This document shows, piece by piece, positions 20,035 to 35,000 of a DNA stretch of 64,000 nt. The stretch is from Protonemura montana (Eukaryota > Arthropoda > Insecta > Plecoptera > Nemouridae). The translations under genes were made by a program, and so were the position numbers. The stretch is taken from positions 15,233,001-15,297,000 of the forward strand of contig OX387610.1 in NCBI GenBank assembly GCA_947568835.1. Reading direction: 5' to 3'. The notes below the pieces were generated by a model that worked only from the letters and a program-made list of their open reading frames with translations, was not told the DNA's origin and made no database searches. Each line of letters opens with the position of its first letter. Within the stretch, counting starts at the first letter, position 1.

Positions 20035-23000
20035 TCAGGTGTACTCCGTGAAGTCGTCCATATGAACTCGTCTGGACGATCGCGGTGACGTAGCGTTCTC
20101 TTCTGCAGCGTCTGAAGAAGACAGATCGTGCAGCACCTTGGCTCTCAGTCGCTTGATCTTGCGTAGTCTTTCAAGCCAGTTGGATGCGTATGGATCTTGT
20201 CCCTTCGTGTGGAGGCTGCACGAGATCATGGACGCCAACTGTGCAGACAATGTCAACATTAATTCACAGTCTAGTGCCACATTTATTATAGCAATAACTA
20301 CTTGACTGATATTGGAATGAAACAAATTAGGGAAGACCTTTTTAAAATTTGTTGACATTGCAGTATTAGAACATATTCGTATCCTTTCCTTCACTGCCAG
20401 TGTTTTCATGTGGGTATAGAAGAAAGTGTAGAGGGAATAAATGGTTCAATTCTATATCGAATGCAGGAATGAAAGAGTATGATAAACTGCCCCATGCTAT
20501 TAGAAACTTGACATGTGCAGCATATTTCTAGGTTAGGTGAGTCAAATGGATTAAAACTACCCACGAATACTTATGATTTATAGTAATTATATACTTTTGT
20601 ACACTGGTACCACAATATACCAACCGTACTTGGGTTAATTTTAGCTCACATCTGAATTGTTTGTAATGTAATGCATGAACAATTGGCTTCTGAGCAGTCA
20701 AATAAACATTATTATTATTATCTGGGGCATCTTTGCATAACTTGAAAAGGCTCATATCGTAGAATGAACGTTAGTTTAGTTGGAACGTTGTTGCTGATGG
20801 AAGTAGCGTTGCTTGCAACTCTTTAGTTTTTCAGTGTGAATTACAAGCGCCGTGGTGCTAAACTGCCCGTCGGTCATCGTGTTTTAACAAAAACTATTTC
20901 AACTGGGTTTTGAATGCTCAGTGAAGAGCAACTAAATTTCCCAAACGTTTCGTAACTTGTACCTGTGTAACTGTTCTTGCATCCTAAATGCATCCAGCTA
21001 AACAAATCAGGGTCAATAACTCAAATACTAACATATTTTGTATTTTTGAAAATATGACCCTAAACAAATTGGTGTTTTTTACTAACTAACAAATTATGTG
21101 CATGGATATGAATGGAAAGTTGACATGAGTCTAAAAACCAGCTGTAAAATTGTATCTGAAAACGGTTGCAATGTGCAAAGTATTTTTATTTGTTGGAATG
21201 TTGAAAACATCTCAAATATTGATGCAGAAACGAGGACTCGAACCCCGATTTCAATTCTATGATAATTCTGAAATGCTTTTGCAATGTTTATATCTTTGTA
21301 GGAAGTTGTGCATCACAACCTCTCAATCTTTATCAACGTTTATCAATGTTCATCTCAGGTTCAATCAAAAGTTCTTAAGTATGCACAAACCATTGCCAAT
21401 AAGATCTGAAACTCACCTCATATCATTGCTCTATTTTGATTTTCATTTATTATCAGTATTATTATTTTGTAAGCATTAGATGAAACATCTTGAAACAAAA
21501 AAGCAAACGAAAGGCTAGGTAGAGCGGTCAGACTGTGAAATGGGTTACCAAAGAAAAAAATGGACAATTTAGAACTAGATAATATTAGAAATTTACATTC
21601 AGTATTGGATAGTATGGATCTATCTTTGCCTGTAAATATCCAAATAGCTAAATAATCTTAATAATTTATGCTATTTAATCTGTTATACCACTATTATTAT
21701 TAATAAATTAGTGGCACATACATTATTTAGCCACCGAAGTGTACATTATAAATATAATTGTATTTATTGTTTCTAAGCTAATAAATTGAAATTGAATTGA
21801 ATTGAATTGAAGATTTATGTATAATTTCCTCCCCCACACACAAGCGGAGCTTATGTGGGCATTTGTTTATTCTTTTTATTTTTATATGTCATGTATACTT
21901 TATGTATTGCAACTGAGAATTAATAAATAGTTGTCAAATTAAATAAAAAAGCCTATAATTTTCCTTGAACTATTATAAAACAATGATTTGCACGGGTCCA
22001 AGCTTCCGTGTTCTGTTACTTACGTTGGCGTGCAATGCAAGTTGTCGAGTGAGTATCGCCAGGTTCTGATCGGACACAATCTTGGGCTCAGCGTGGCCAA
22101 CGTGATCGGAGAGTTCTTCACGAGTCTTCACCGTCACCTGATTGGTGCTGTGGTCTAGCGGCTGAATCACCACACAAGCGTAGTTGAACTGACCCTGTTA
22201 AGCAAAACACAGAACCAACGTTTCAATGTTAGCTGCGTTCACCAGACCAGACTTTGTTGGATCAGACCAGAGAAGATCATGAAGAAAGACTAGTCCTGTA
22301 AATAACGTAGCTAACTTCAAATAACTTGGCTAATTTCATTGTATAACTTCACTGTATTACTAAATTTAATTTAATGTAACACTAACCGTACACCATACAA
22401 CCGGCAATCATGATTTAACAGAAATGTACTTTCCTATTACTCTAAGAACTTGCATAAGAACATGCATACCATGCCTAAGTATGAGAATAAATAAATAATT
22501 ATAATAAAAACTATTGAAGACTCAACGAAAGATCTACGGTGAAAGCATGATGACCAAGGTGATGAAGTAACAGGCATAAGTTGAAATTATCAACAATATT
22601 AGTTGCTTAACTTAGCATTCAAAATCCCAGTTCATAAATATATGTATTTTTTAATAGTCGTCAGGTTAGATAAAGTAGATGTGAATCTATAAACCAATAT
22701 AGAGTTTTGATTGCTTTTAGACTCTTGTCTACTTGATGTAACCTTAGCACTAGTTCAAAACCATATTATTAAACAATCCATTTGCATATCAATATCAACA
22801 TTTGACAGCATTGGATCGTGCATGTGGATGGTTCAGATTTCATATTCATGTTTGAAATGTTCAAAAAGTTTTTGTAATAATATAGTTGATCATTAATAAA
22901 TTAATAATTTCTTCCTGTTTCAACTCACACCTGCCAGGCAGGAAAACATCAACTATTCTGCTGTCAACAATGATCAAACAAACAAACGCTGAAAGAACAG

Positions 23001-26000
23001 GACTCAACAATGGGAGAAAAAACAACAAAAATTCCAAGAAAAACTATTTCAACTGGGTTTTGAATGCTAAGTGAAGAAAAACTAAATTTCCCAACGTTTA
23101 ATAACTTGTAACTGTTACTTTATCAAGGGTAAGAGCAGTCCTGAAGAACCCTCAAAGAAGTAACAGGTACAAGTAACGAAACGTTGGGAAATTCAGTTGT
23201 TCTTCACTTAGCATTCAAACCCCAGTTGAAATAGTTTTTGTTAAAACTAGTGCTAAGTTTACATCAAGTAGACATGAGTCTAAAAACAATCATAAACAAA
23301 AATTCCATGTCGTGAAGCTGAAATGTTATAATGAAGAAGTCATGACTTCAATGTATCGCACTAGGTTTGTGTCTCTCACCTTGACAGTTTGTATCGCGTA
23401 TTCTTCGCCGCTCTCGTTGTAAACGATGGTGACGTAGTCGTTACCGATGTGAAGCTTCTTGCCGTTGCAGAGCGGGTCGGATTCCTTGGTCGGCATCAAC
23501 GTAGCAACGTGGAACGTTACCTGCATAGACAGACAACGAGTTGATAACGGAGCTGGATACAGACCCGGGACCTCACAGTCACCGGTCGAGTGCTCTATCA
23601 AAGGAGCTATCCTGGCACACAGATTCAAGCTTCCCCAGGCATGGATAAGAGATCCTGTCGGAGAGGGAACTTATATGGATTAGTTCTTAGCAACATTATA
23701 TTGATTTTGGGCATCAAATTTTTGAGACGAATATAGTGTTCACAATAATAAAATACCCCACGCATTGCAAGCGTTTGCAATTTAAATAAGATTTCATCTA
23801 ACTATTGTAATTCTTTTAGCCTCAGGTAATTATTGTACCAAAGCAACCAATAGGACAGCGATCCAGTCCTGCCAAAAAATATTGAATATTGCCTTTTTTG
23901 TACATTTATAAACATGATATTATTTCACTTCCTGAGTATATGTATTTTACAAAATAAAGAAAATTCAATTGAATTGAATTGATAAACAAAACAAATTGTC
24001 ACGTACCTGCATGACGTCGTCCTGCCAGATGTAAGCAAACTTGCCGTCGTTGCCGTCTTTGTGGAGTCCGCCGAGGTAAGTGTTTTGTTCTGCGTCATCG
24101 AGCTTGACGAGCGTGCCGAGACGTTGCAAGAACTGAGCGTAGCGTAGCGACCCGTACTGATTGCGTAGAATCTCAGCCTCGTTGCTGGACTGACCTGGTC
24201 CAACGTAGAGAACACCAACCTAACAGAACAATAGCATCTACACTCATGTATACTTTATCTAAACTTAGCTCTAGTTTTAGCAAAAACTAGCACAACTGGG
24301 TTTTGAATGCTAAGTGAAGAACAACTAAATTTCCTTGGGACTCCAAGGGAAATTTAATTGTTCTTTACTTAGCATTCAAAACCCATTTCAAATAGTTTTT
24401 CTTAAATTTCCCAACGTTTCGTAACTTGCACCTGTTACTTTTTCAAAGGTAAGAACTAACAATTGGTTTGTTAGTAAAAAACACCAATTTGTATGAGATT
24501 TTCTTTCAAAAAATACAAAATACATTAGTTTTTGAGTTATTGACCCTGATTATTTTATTTAGATGCATTTAGGAAGCTTGAACTTGGTATTTGTTATAAT
24601 TTTATGTGGTTCTTTTGTTATCGGAAAATTGTCAGGACTGCTCTTACCCTTGATAAAGTAACAGGTACAAGTTACGAAACGTTGGGAAATTCAGTTGTTC
24701 TTCACTTAGCATTGAAAACCCAGTTGAAATAGTTTTTGTCAATGTTGCAGAACATTTGTTGAAACTGTGCTTGTGTTTGCATTCTGAATGTGTATCTGTT
24801 CTTACAAAGTATTTTGTTGCAACTTGAGGTAAATATATCAGTTCCAATCTGTGATAAAGTCTAACCAATCATCACCTTTTTATTATTATGAACACTATAA
24901 CCGTCTAAAAAATTGACGCCCAAACGCGGACTCGATTGGTTAGAGCAACACCCGCGACAGGTGGAGATCGGGGTTCGAGTCCGCGTTTGAGCATCAATTT
25001 TTGAGACGTTTATAGTGTTCATAATAATAAAATACCCCACACATTGCAAGCGTTTGCTATTGATAAAGATTTCATCTAAATCATCACCTTGTGGGTCTCG
25101 TACGGTGGAATGTGGTCCAGTATCTTGATCGATCTCTGCACAACGTCGCTCTGCGATAAAAGCAGCGGCCGATCTGCGTTGCTCTGGAAGTGTGCGTTGT
25201 GGTACAGCTGTAGGAACACGTAACTGCAACAAAACAACAAGTTAATTAGACTGCGCTGCCCCACGATATAATGACTACATTTACAAAAAATGTCAAATAC
25301 CACTGTAAATTTATAAACTAACCACAAAATTCTATGTAATTATATTTTAAATTCTATAAACACTATTTTAATTCTATTATCCTCAGGTCATTGTGATACC
25401 AAAGCTATTAATAAACAAATAAATAAAATAAATATATATATAATAAGTCAGCGAAAAATTAATCGCAGACAGACTCATAATTATAATCATTTGTTGGTCT
25501 ATGGACTATAGTTGGAAATATACATTCCATGTGTACCTATGTTCCCATGTACCTATGTACCTATGTACCTATGTACCTATGTACCTATGTACCTATGTAC
25601 CTATGTACCTATGTACCTATGTGCCTATGTACCTATGTACCCATGTACCTATGTACCTATGTGCCTATGTACCTATGTACCTATGTGCCCATGTACCTAT
25701 GTACCTATGTACCTATGTACCTATGTACCCATGTACCTATGTACCTATGTGCCTATGTACCTATGTGCCCATGTACCTATGTACCTATGTACCTATGTAC
25801 CTATGTGCCCATGTACCTATGTACCTATGTACCTATGTACCTATGTACCTATGTACCCATGTACCTATGTACCTATGTGCCTATGTACCTATGTGCCTAT
25901 GTCCCTATGTACCTATGTACCCATGTACCTATGTACCTATGTGCCTATGTACCTATGTACCTATGTGCCTATGTACCTATGTACCTATGTACCTATGTAC

Positions 26001-29000
26001 CTATGTACCTATGGTTCTATGAAGTATGTACCTTACCACAGTGCAGAAAATGCACATTTGTAAGATACAAATAAATACAAATAAACACAAAACTGCAGAT
26101 CTTTGGGGTGTTTTATAAATAGAATCAAGAATTCACTTTTCCAACTTGCGCGACGGAAGAATTGATCAAGACAATGAAATACTGCGGCCACCGCAAACGT
26201 TGTTACCTCGGGTTGATCCCTGAACGTGGCCCCTCCTTCGCTCGCGGTGAGTTGTCCCGTCTCATCTGACTCCAGTCGAGGCGTGGCTTGCGTACGGGTG
26301 ACATGACCGACACTGTGTGACTGCGATCTCGGAACCCGAGCGGCAACAGAGTTGATGGATCCATCTTCCCAGCCTCGTCACGGAGCTGCACAGAGGTTAT
26401 GTTGGGTTAGGTTAGGTTAGGTTGGGTTAGGCTAGGTTAGGTCAGGTCAGGTAATGTTAGGTTAGGTTGGGTTAGGTCGGGTTGGGTTAGGTTACGTTAG
26501 GTTAGGTTAGGTTAGGTTGGGTTGGGTTCGGGTTGGGTTGGGTTGGGTCGGATTGGGTTAGGTCACATTAGGTTAGGTTAGGTTAGGTTCAAAGAGATGA
26601 GTTTGGTAGACAAGTGCAATTTTGTGGTTACAATTTTTCTGACAATGTGCTTTGTTGTGTGATTGGGTCAACAATGCTCCACTTTTATACTTTGTTTTAC
26701 AGACTTTCCACACGTCAGCTCAGAAGAAAGTTAGATATTAATGCTACGATCTCTATGTAATCCTGTGTGCCTGCCGGGAAGCGCAGTGCACCCTCTGCAA
26801 AGTGATGTGAGAGCGTTCAAAAAAATAGTAAATATAGTAATATAGTAATAGTAAACAATACCAGTGTATTGTACTGTAAAAACTTTGTCCACAGGTTAAA
26901 GTGCCAAATCAAAGTAATAAAATTAAAAGCTTGTAGCTACATCAACTAGTACGTAGGCCTTGCACGGATATATGTCCCTGCCAGTAACTACAGTGAACAA
27001 TCACAATTACAAATGGTTGAAAAACCATTGCGTCAATTTTAAAGAAACCTTAACGCCCCAATGTTGGCTTTTGGAAGTTTGAGCCCATTCTGAAATTAAA
27101 ATTTTAAATCAAAATCAGTGTAGAAATTTTATCTTTGAATGCACAAAATGGTACAAAAAAATTTGGTAAATATAAAATAAAAGAAGTATTGCCTGTCCCA
27201 GTTTAGACCTGACAATCCCAGACTCCCGTCTCTCTTGGGCCGTGCCTCTCCTGATATCTTGAATACCATCTCCTCGCTGTCGTCTTCCTGTCAACGTAGC
27301 GAACTCTTCCCGCTATTGCTTCGATGTTTTGTCACCGTTTGTTGCCCTCGTCTCGTTTCCAAACCTCGGCGTCCGTACAAAGCGACGATAATATCTTTAC
27401 CAGCGACAAAGACAACTTCGATGATTTCTTGACAAGCGCAGCCGTCCTTCATCGTCGGCAAGTTGCGCCCTCTCTCGTTTTCGTGCGATACTACAATATT
27501 ATCCGGAGTTTCGGCAAGAAATTCACGTTAAACGAATAAAAGCTGTTGACAGCGACATCGCATTGTTCGTTAGAGACAATGCCGACTTATTTCTTAAAAG
27601 ATGCGACACTCACTGGTCATGATAACCTATTGACGATGTTCAACTGCTAATAAATATTTATGTTACGAATTGAAAATAAATAGATACAAGAGTAGCAGGA
27701 AAACTGCAGATGGGACATCATGGTCTTAATAACTGCTCAATGTTGGAGTGAAAATCATGAATAAACTTCCACAACAACTGAGATGTAATGCAAGCCGGGA
27801 TGCATTCAAGACAAACCTCAAGATCTTCCTCCTTCGAGAAGAGTTTTATAATTTAGATGCATTTTATGATAGAGATTATTAAGTTAGGGCGAGCTTGGCT
27901 AGACCTATATGTTAGGTTAGACTGCTGCTATACTAGGATTAATTTGAGTTTGCTACTTTCTGGGGCGCTTGTACCAACCTAGAAAACTGTTGAAACATTT
28001 CATAATTCCAGTAAAAATAAATATTTAATGAAAAATAGATAAATATTAATCAACCAAAGATCAAATGAATATATTTTGGATTACTTTTAACTTTTATCGG
28101 GTTGGCATGAACCCAAGCGTGCAAACCGCTCTTTTGCAGCCATTGCTAGAATCCGCTAGTGTACGGTAGGTATTTAGCAGAAGCCATTAGGACTTTTAGT
28201 TTTGTATTCAAGTTCTTATTTTTCAATAGATTTTTAACATAAAAAAATCTGATCAATTCACAAAGAATTAAAATGTGTGATGGATTGTTCCTTCATAATT
28301 TCCTGGTTAATTTTCAAACTCCTCAGTGAAGACTAGCTTTATTTTGCATTCTAAAGTTGGCAACATTTAGTCAGAGTCCACCAGGCTGTGGCAAGGTTAG
28401 GCTAACACAACTGTAGTTAGTGACGTCAGAGTCCACCAGGCTGTGGCAAGGTTAGGCTAACACAACTGTAGTTAGTGACGTCAGAGTCCACCAGGCTGTG
28501 GCAAGGTAAGGCTAACACAACTGTAGTTAGTGACGTCAGAGTCCACCAGGTTGTGGCAAGGTTAGGCTAACACAACTGTAGTTAGTGACGTCAGAGTCCA
28601 CCAGGTTGTGGCAAGGTAAGGCTAACACGACTGTAGTTAGTGACGTCAGAGTCCACCAGGTTGTGGCAAGGTTAGGCTAACACGACTGTAGTTAGTGTCA
28701 TCAGAGTCCACCAGGTTGTGGCAAGGTAAGGCTAACACGACTGTAGTTAGTGTCATCAGAGTCCACCAGGTTGTGGCAAGGTAAGGCTAACACGACTGTA
28801 GTTAGTGATGTCAGAGTCCACCAGGTTGTGGCAAGGTAAGGCTAACACGACTGTAGTTAGTGACGTCAGAGTGCACCAGGCTGTGGCAAGGTTAGGCTAA
28901 CACAACTGTAGTTAGTGACGTCAGAGTCCACCAGGTTGTGGCAAGGTAAGGCTAACACGACTGTAGTTAGTGACGTCAGAGTCCACCAGGTTGTGGCAAG

Positions 29001-32000
29001 GTTAGGCTAACACGACTGTAGTTAGTGTCGTCAGAGTCCACCAGGTTGTGGCAAGGTAAGGCTAACACGACTGTAGTTAGTGTCATCAGAGTCCACCAGG
29101 TTGTGGCAAGGTAAGGCTAACACGACTGTAGTTAGTGACGTCAGAGTCCACCAGGTTGTGGCTGTACACGACTGTAGTAATATTATCTGATGGCAATGTT
29201 TACACATTGTAAAATGTACTTCAACAGCAAATAAAATACAAAATATATGCGTGTAACGAACCTTGTCGGCCGGTGATGTGTTGGCAGAAGATACGGTGAG
29301 AGGGGAGGCGGAGGCGGGTGTGGGCGGAGCCGTCTTTTGTTGCAACTTCGGTGACTGCGGGGGGCGGGCGGTGACAGTTGCCGCCCCCGCGGGCGTACGC
29401 AAGACGGTCACCGGCGAAAGCTGGAACGAGAAGAGTTCGATAAACGGCCAGGAAATTATGATTTTTTAACGACTACAGTTTTGATCCACGAAGCCAGCGA
29501 CCCTGTTTTGGTTCCAGTGAAGTCCTGAGACATTCGCTCAATTATTAAAGCTGATTCACTGGCAATAACTGTACAATATTCTTCACTTTCACCAAAGCAT
29601 TGATAAGTTCTTTTCTAATACATCTTTCTAAAATGGAGACCTAATATTAAAATCAAGAAAGAATTATTAACTTCCAGTCAACTTTTTTGAGCCCAATATA
29701 TAAACCATGAGAGTTATTTATTTGATATTTAATACATTCATTTGTACAGAAAATAACTTTCTATCATCAAGCCAACTGAGCTAAATATATTAAAACTTTC
29801 AGCTCCGTTCATGAACAAGCATAATTTGTAATTGAAGAAGTTATTATTCTTGTCTTGTGGTCATTTATTTGATAGTTGAACTCCGTGCTTCTTAACATTT
29901 GGTTAACATTTTCATCGGGTCGTTATTTTTACCAATAAATGCAGGCCTGAAGATCATCTGAACCCGTCTTGATCTACTTTCATTCTTATCACCAACCCCA
30001 CTTTCTAACTGTAATTCAAACAATAATCTCATTGAACAGTTTCATTTTCAGATGAAATCTGTATTTAAATTGCAAACGCTTGCAATGCGCGGGGTATTTT
30101 ATTATTATGAACACTATAACCGTCTCAAAAATTGCTGCCCAAACGTGGATGTCTGTTTAGGCATCAATTTTTGAGACGGTTATAGTGTTCATAATAATAA
30201 AAAAAGTTTTATTTTTAATCAGATGAGTACTCACAAGCGTGCTGGCAGCAGAAGACACTTGGCTTTCACTGACGGCTGCCGTAATGGCAAGACCGGCTTC
30301 TCCTCCCCCGGTCTTGGTCGGTCCAGCCCCAGGCTTTGCCGGGCTTGTGTCTGGTCCCGGGCAAGAGTGAACGGAGAGGTAGGACGGCGGCGCTACGCTG
30401 TTAACATCCACCGTCAGGCTGGACGTTGCAGCGGCGGGCGGAGTTGTGCCCATCCCGGAGATCTCCTCCGGGATCGCTTCACAGCTCACCCTGTGATTAA
30501 CAGTATTTAGTATTTATTGTTTCTCTTACAAATGTGCATTTGCTGCACTGTGGTAAGGTACATACGACATAGAATCATAGGTACATAGGTGCATTGGTAC
30601 ATAGGTACATAGGTACATAGGTACATAGGTACATAGGCACATAGGTACATAGGTACATAGGTACATGGGTACATAGGCACATAGGTACATAGGTACATAG
30701 GTACATAGGTACATAGGTACATAGGTACATAGGTACATGGGTACATGGGTACACATGGAATGTATATTTACAATTATAGTCCATAGACCAACAAATAATT
30801 ATAATTATGAGTACATAAACATCTAATATATAATTACAAATATAGTTACGCTAAATATAATTGCTAGGAACTGTTTCAAAGCAAAATAACACTAAAAAAT
30901 GTTATTTCATGACCTTTTCCACAGTCAAATGCTATAGTAAATACCACTGGAATTATGATTGTTTTTAGACTCATGTCTACTTGATTTAAACTTAGCACTA
31001 GTTTTAACAAAAACTATTTCAACTGGGTTTTGAATGCTAAGAGAAGAACAACTGAATTTCCCAACGTTTCGTAACTTGTACCTGTTACTTTATCAAGGGT
31101 TTGATGTGTTCGGAATTTTTTTTTAGAAAATACAAAATATGTTTGTTTTTAAGTTATTGACCCTGATTATTTTTTTTAGATGCATTTAGGAAGCTTGAAC
31201 TTGGTAATTGTTATAATTTTGTGTGGTTCTTTTGTTATTGGAAAATTGTCAGGACTGCTTTTACCCTCGATAAAGTAACAGGTACAAGTTACGAAACGTT
31301 GGGAAATTTAGTTGTTCTTCACTTAGCATTCAAAACCAAGTTGAAATAGTTTTTGTTAATTATTATTATAATGTTAACTTACCGGGGGTCTTTATACGCT
31401 GGTTTGCCTCCAGCTTTCTTTGATTCTAGTTCGTCTATCCCTGCCTCTGTCTTCCCTTCCTTCTTCTCCTTCAGGAACGGATTCTTCCAGTTCGCGCTCA
31501 TCTCCGGGCTGGAGTTGGATCGACGTACGGGGTTCCTGGACTTGCCTGCGATCGCGGCAATAAAACTCCAAGCGTTAAACTTCAAAACACTCCAAGACAA
31601 AGTCACAGATGAGTTATTTGAAGTCAACGGCCTGGACAGATTACAGGCCATTTTGTACCAAACGGGCAAATATTTTGAAATACAGGGTTTTGAATCGGTA
31701 TTTTTTGTGATTATCTTCATTTTATTTTATTTATGATCTACATTTGATTTTGTGATTTGAGTATCTTTGTATCACTAATGTGATATCAAACTCCAGCGGA
31801 GAGCTTATGTCAGCGAAATAAACGTTAAGTGCGTTGAAAAATGTTTAAAAAATCTAACAAAGATTTTCTTGCCCAACATGGCTCGGCTTCTGAATTGTAA
31901 AAACATTTCACTCGGTCAACTGTGGCTCTGTCAATTGCTTTTCCAAAGAAAAAAATTGTATTTCGAATTATTTAAGGTTGAAATTTAACGGATTGAATTT

Positions 32001-35000
32001 TTTCCACCCGTAAACTTGTTCAGTAAGCAGTTTATGTATTTTCCTTGTTAATTAAAGCACGTTTATCATTTTAAATTAAGTCCCATTCTTGTAAGTTTAT
32101 TTGTTCAAACGCTAGAGTGAATATAGTGAATGGCCGTGCGGGGCAAAAAGTAAAATATTTTGTTTTTCCATCCCCTGCCACCGGCAAACTGCTAGGCATA
32201 TGGCAAAAACATTTGAAAAAGGGTTTTTCATTCCAAAGATCTAAACCTCCTGAAAAATTTCTTAAATTTTTTATCATAATGCGTTTCTTTTTTCAAGCAT
32301 CTCCTGCTTGTTATCTCTTCAAAAAAATATATGAAAATGTGTTATTATTAGCAGCCATAAGATTAGAAGTTATGATTGTTTTTAGTTATGATTAAGTTAG
32401 TTAAGTTATGAATTGTGTGGATTTTGTCAATGTCTCCATCAATGTTTACCTCAACGATTGATAAACACATAACGTTATTCAAAAGCGAGTAACCTACGAG
32501 AAATGAAGCATGAACCATGCATTTTGTCAATATTTCCTTTACAATGTTTGCATATGTTCTTATGTAACCACGTGGATGTAATAACAAATCTCTCACCCTC
32601 AACATCTCCGTACTCCTCCTCCTCCTCCGTCGTCCTATCAGCGCCGGGCACCGCGATCGGTGCGCTGGCCACGCCCCCTGCGACCGCCGCGGCTGCCGTT
32701 GTCTCGAAATGTTGCTCGATGATTGCATCGTAGTCGTTGTCAAGCAACGCTTCGCTGATGACGCGCGCGTCGTTCGATCTATCGTTCGTTTGATCGACCG
32801 GCGATCGATGAACGAGCGACGGCAGGAACAACGTAGAGACGTCGGCCAATGGGAAGTCAGACGGAGAGTTCGTGAAGCTCGTCGGGTTCTGGATCCGCAT
32901 CACCCACGACATGTCGCCTAGCAACCGAGATAAACAAGTCAATTGCTGTCAAATTTGCTGTTAGAGCAACACCCGCGACAGGTGGAGATCGGGGTCCAAG
33001 TAGCTCAATTGGTTAGAGCAACACCCGCGACAGGTGGAGATCGGGGTCAAAGTAGCTCAATTGGTTAGAGCAACACCCGCGACAGGTGGAGATCGGGGTC
33101 CAAGTAGCTCAATTGGTTAGAGCAACACCCGCGACAGGTGGAGATCGGGGTCCAAGTAGCTCAATTGGTTAGAGCAACATCCGCGACAGGTGGAGATCGG
33201 GGTCCAAGTAGCTCAATTGGTTAGAGCAACACCCGCGACAGGTGGAGAACGGGGTCCAAGTAGCTCAATTTGTTAGAGCAACACCCGCGACAGGTGGAGA
33301 TCGGGGTCCAAGTAGCTCAATTGGTTAGAGCAACACCCGCGACAGGTGGAGATCAGGGTCCAAGTAGCTCAATTGGTTAGAGCAACACCCGCGACAGGTG
33401 GAGATCAGGGTCCAAGTAGCTCAATTGGTTAGAGCAACACCCGCGACAGGTGGAGATCGAGGTCCAAGTAGCTCAATTGGTTAGAGCAACACCCGTGACA
33501 GGTGGAGATCGGGGTCCAAGTAGCTCAATTGGTTAGAGCAACACCCGTGACAGGTGGAGATCGGGGTCGTGTAACTTAGCTTACCTGTTGGTCTCCTGAC
33601 ATATATCTCCGCCCAGCCCTGACACCAGCACGCGCAGTGGTTTCTGTCTTCACGTTCAGGAGTCTTGGAGCCGAAGATCAGCTGATCAAGACGAGACGGC
33701 TCCGGCTCCGACTGCGTCACGGACTTCGACGTTTCATCGACCGGGGAAGCTGCCAGCGAACTCATAGTCTGGAGAAAGTTAGAATGTCACAAGTTTATTA
33801 TTATGAATATTTTACTACGCCGATGTTTTGAGAGCCGTTGGTAGATGCTTTACGTGGTTTTATGGTGGTTGCTTTTTAGTGAAGGGTAAAAAAACAGGAA
33901 TATTATTGTTCTCTTTAGGACAAATGGGACTTTGTTTCTTTACGTTTTGACATCTTCAGGGTGAGTTGTTGGGAAACAAAGCCTACTGACTGCTAGAGTC
34001 TGCAAACCCTTTTTCAGAAGATCGGTCGCTGTTTAACCACAAATAGCATTTATTTCAAAGCTATTCGTGCAATGTTTGCTATGTCTGAGCTAGATCGTGA
34101 CTTTGGAGCATTGAACACTTTTCAAGAAATCTTTTAACCTATGATAGTTTTAGACTCATGTCTACTTGATGTAAACTTAGCACTAGTTTTAACAAAAACT
34201 ATTTCAACTGGGTTTTCAATGCTAAGTGAAGAACAACTAAATTTTTCCATACACATAATTGGTTAGTTAGTAAAAAAACGCCAATTTTTTCGGGATTTTA
34301 TTCCAGAAAATACAAAATACGTTAGTTTTTTAGTTATTGAACCTGATTATTTTATTTAGATGCATTTAGGAAGCTTGAACTTGGTATTTGTTATAATGTT
34401 ATGTGGTTCTTTTGTTATTGGAAAATTGTCAGGACTGCTTTTATCCTTGATAAAGTAACAGGTACAAGTTACGAAACGTTGGGAAATTTAGTTGTTCTTC
34501 ACTTGGCATTCAAAACTCAGTTGAATTAGTTTTTGTTAGAACTTAAAACTGTTTCCTAAAACTGTTTGCATACTTTATTACTCGCTTGTTCATTACATTA
34601 ATCTGAGTCCACTCTTCAATATGTCATTCTTTAATTCCAATTCCCTTTCTTCTCAGTTTTTTTCCTATTTATTTTCGTTTATTCCACACAAAACTTTTTG
34701 ACAATATTGAACGAACTGAACAAATCGACAGTAAAGCACTCACGGTCGGAGTCGGAGTGACTCGTGGATTTATCTCGATCGACAGCTGATTGGTCAGCCT
34801 GTGAGGGACTCCGCCCTCCACTAGCCCCGCCCCTTCCTTCGGGGGAGGAGCTACGTCGACGCTGGCGGCTCGAGAGGCGGCTGTCTTCGTGCGACGACTT
34901 GGCTCTGCGTCGACTTCGGGTGAAGTTGGCTCTAAAATCAGAGAACAGCAAGAATAAGTCGCGGCATTAATCTTCATTGACTTTACAGACGTCTGTGACA

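Larger units (their letters stand above)
22024..25223 (-). other. TSC2: TSC2 RapGAP domain exons
   Basis: The four exons 25223-25088, 24219-24007, 23520-23380 and 22194-22024 encode residues about 1541-1761: [54 protein letters not shown] and [20 protein letters not shown]. The Asn in IGND (Asn1684 here) corresponds to the catalytic asparagine thumb of tuberin (human Asn1643), so GAP activity toward Rheb is expected to be intact. Confidence 0.93.

Noticed and set aside
25501..26074. Three overlapping frames repeating MYLCTYVP (also at 30507 and 44529)
   Set aside because: An octamer repeat gives the same 8-aa peptide in all three frames. This is a non-coding array in a mobile element.
32961..33570. 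Possible CRISPR-like array
   Set aside because: Units are contiguous 52-bp repeats without spacers, in a eukaryotic intron, and derive from a tRNA-like SINE head.
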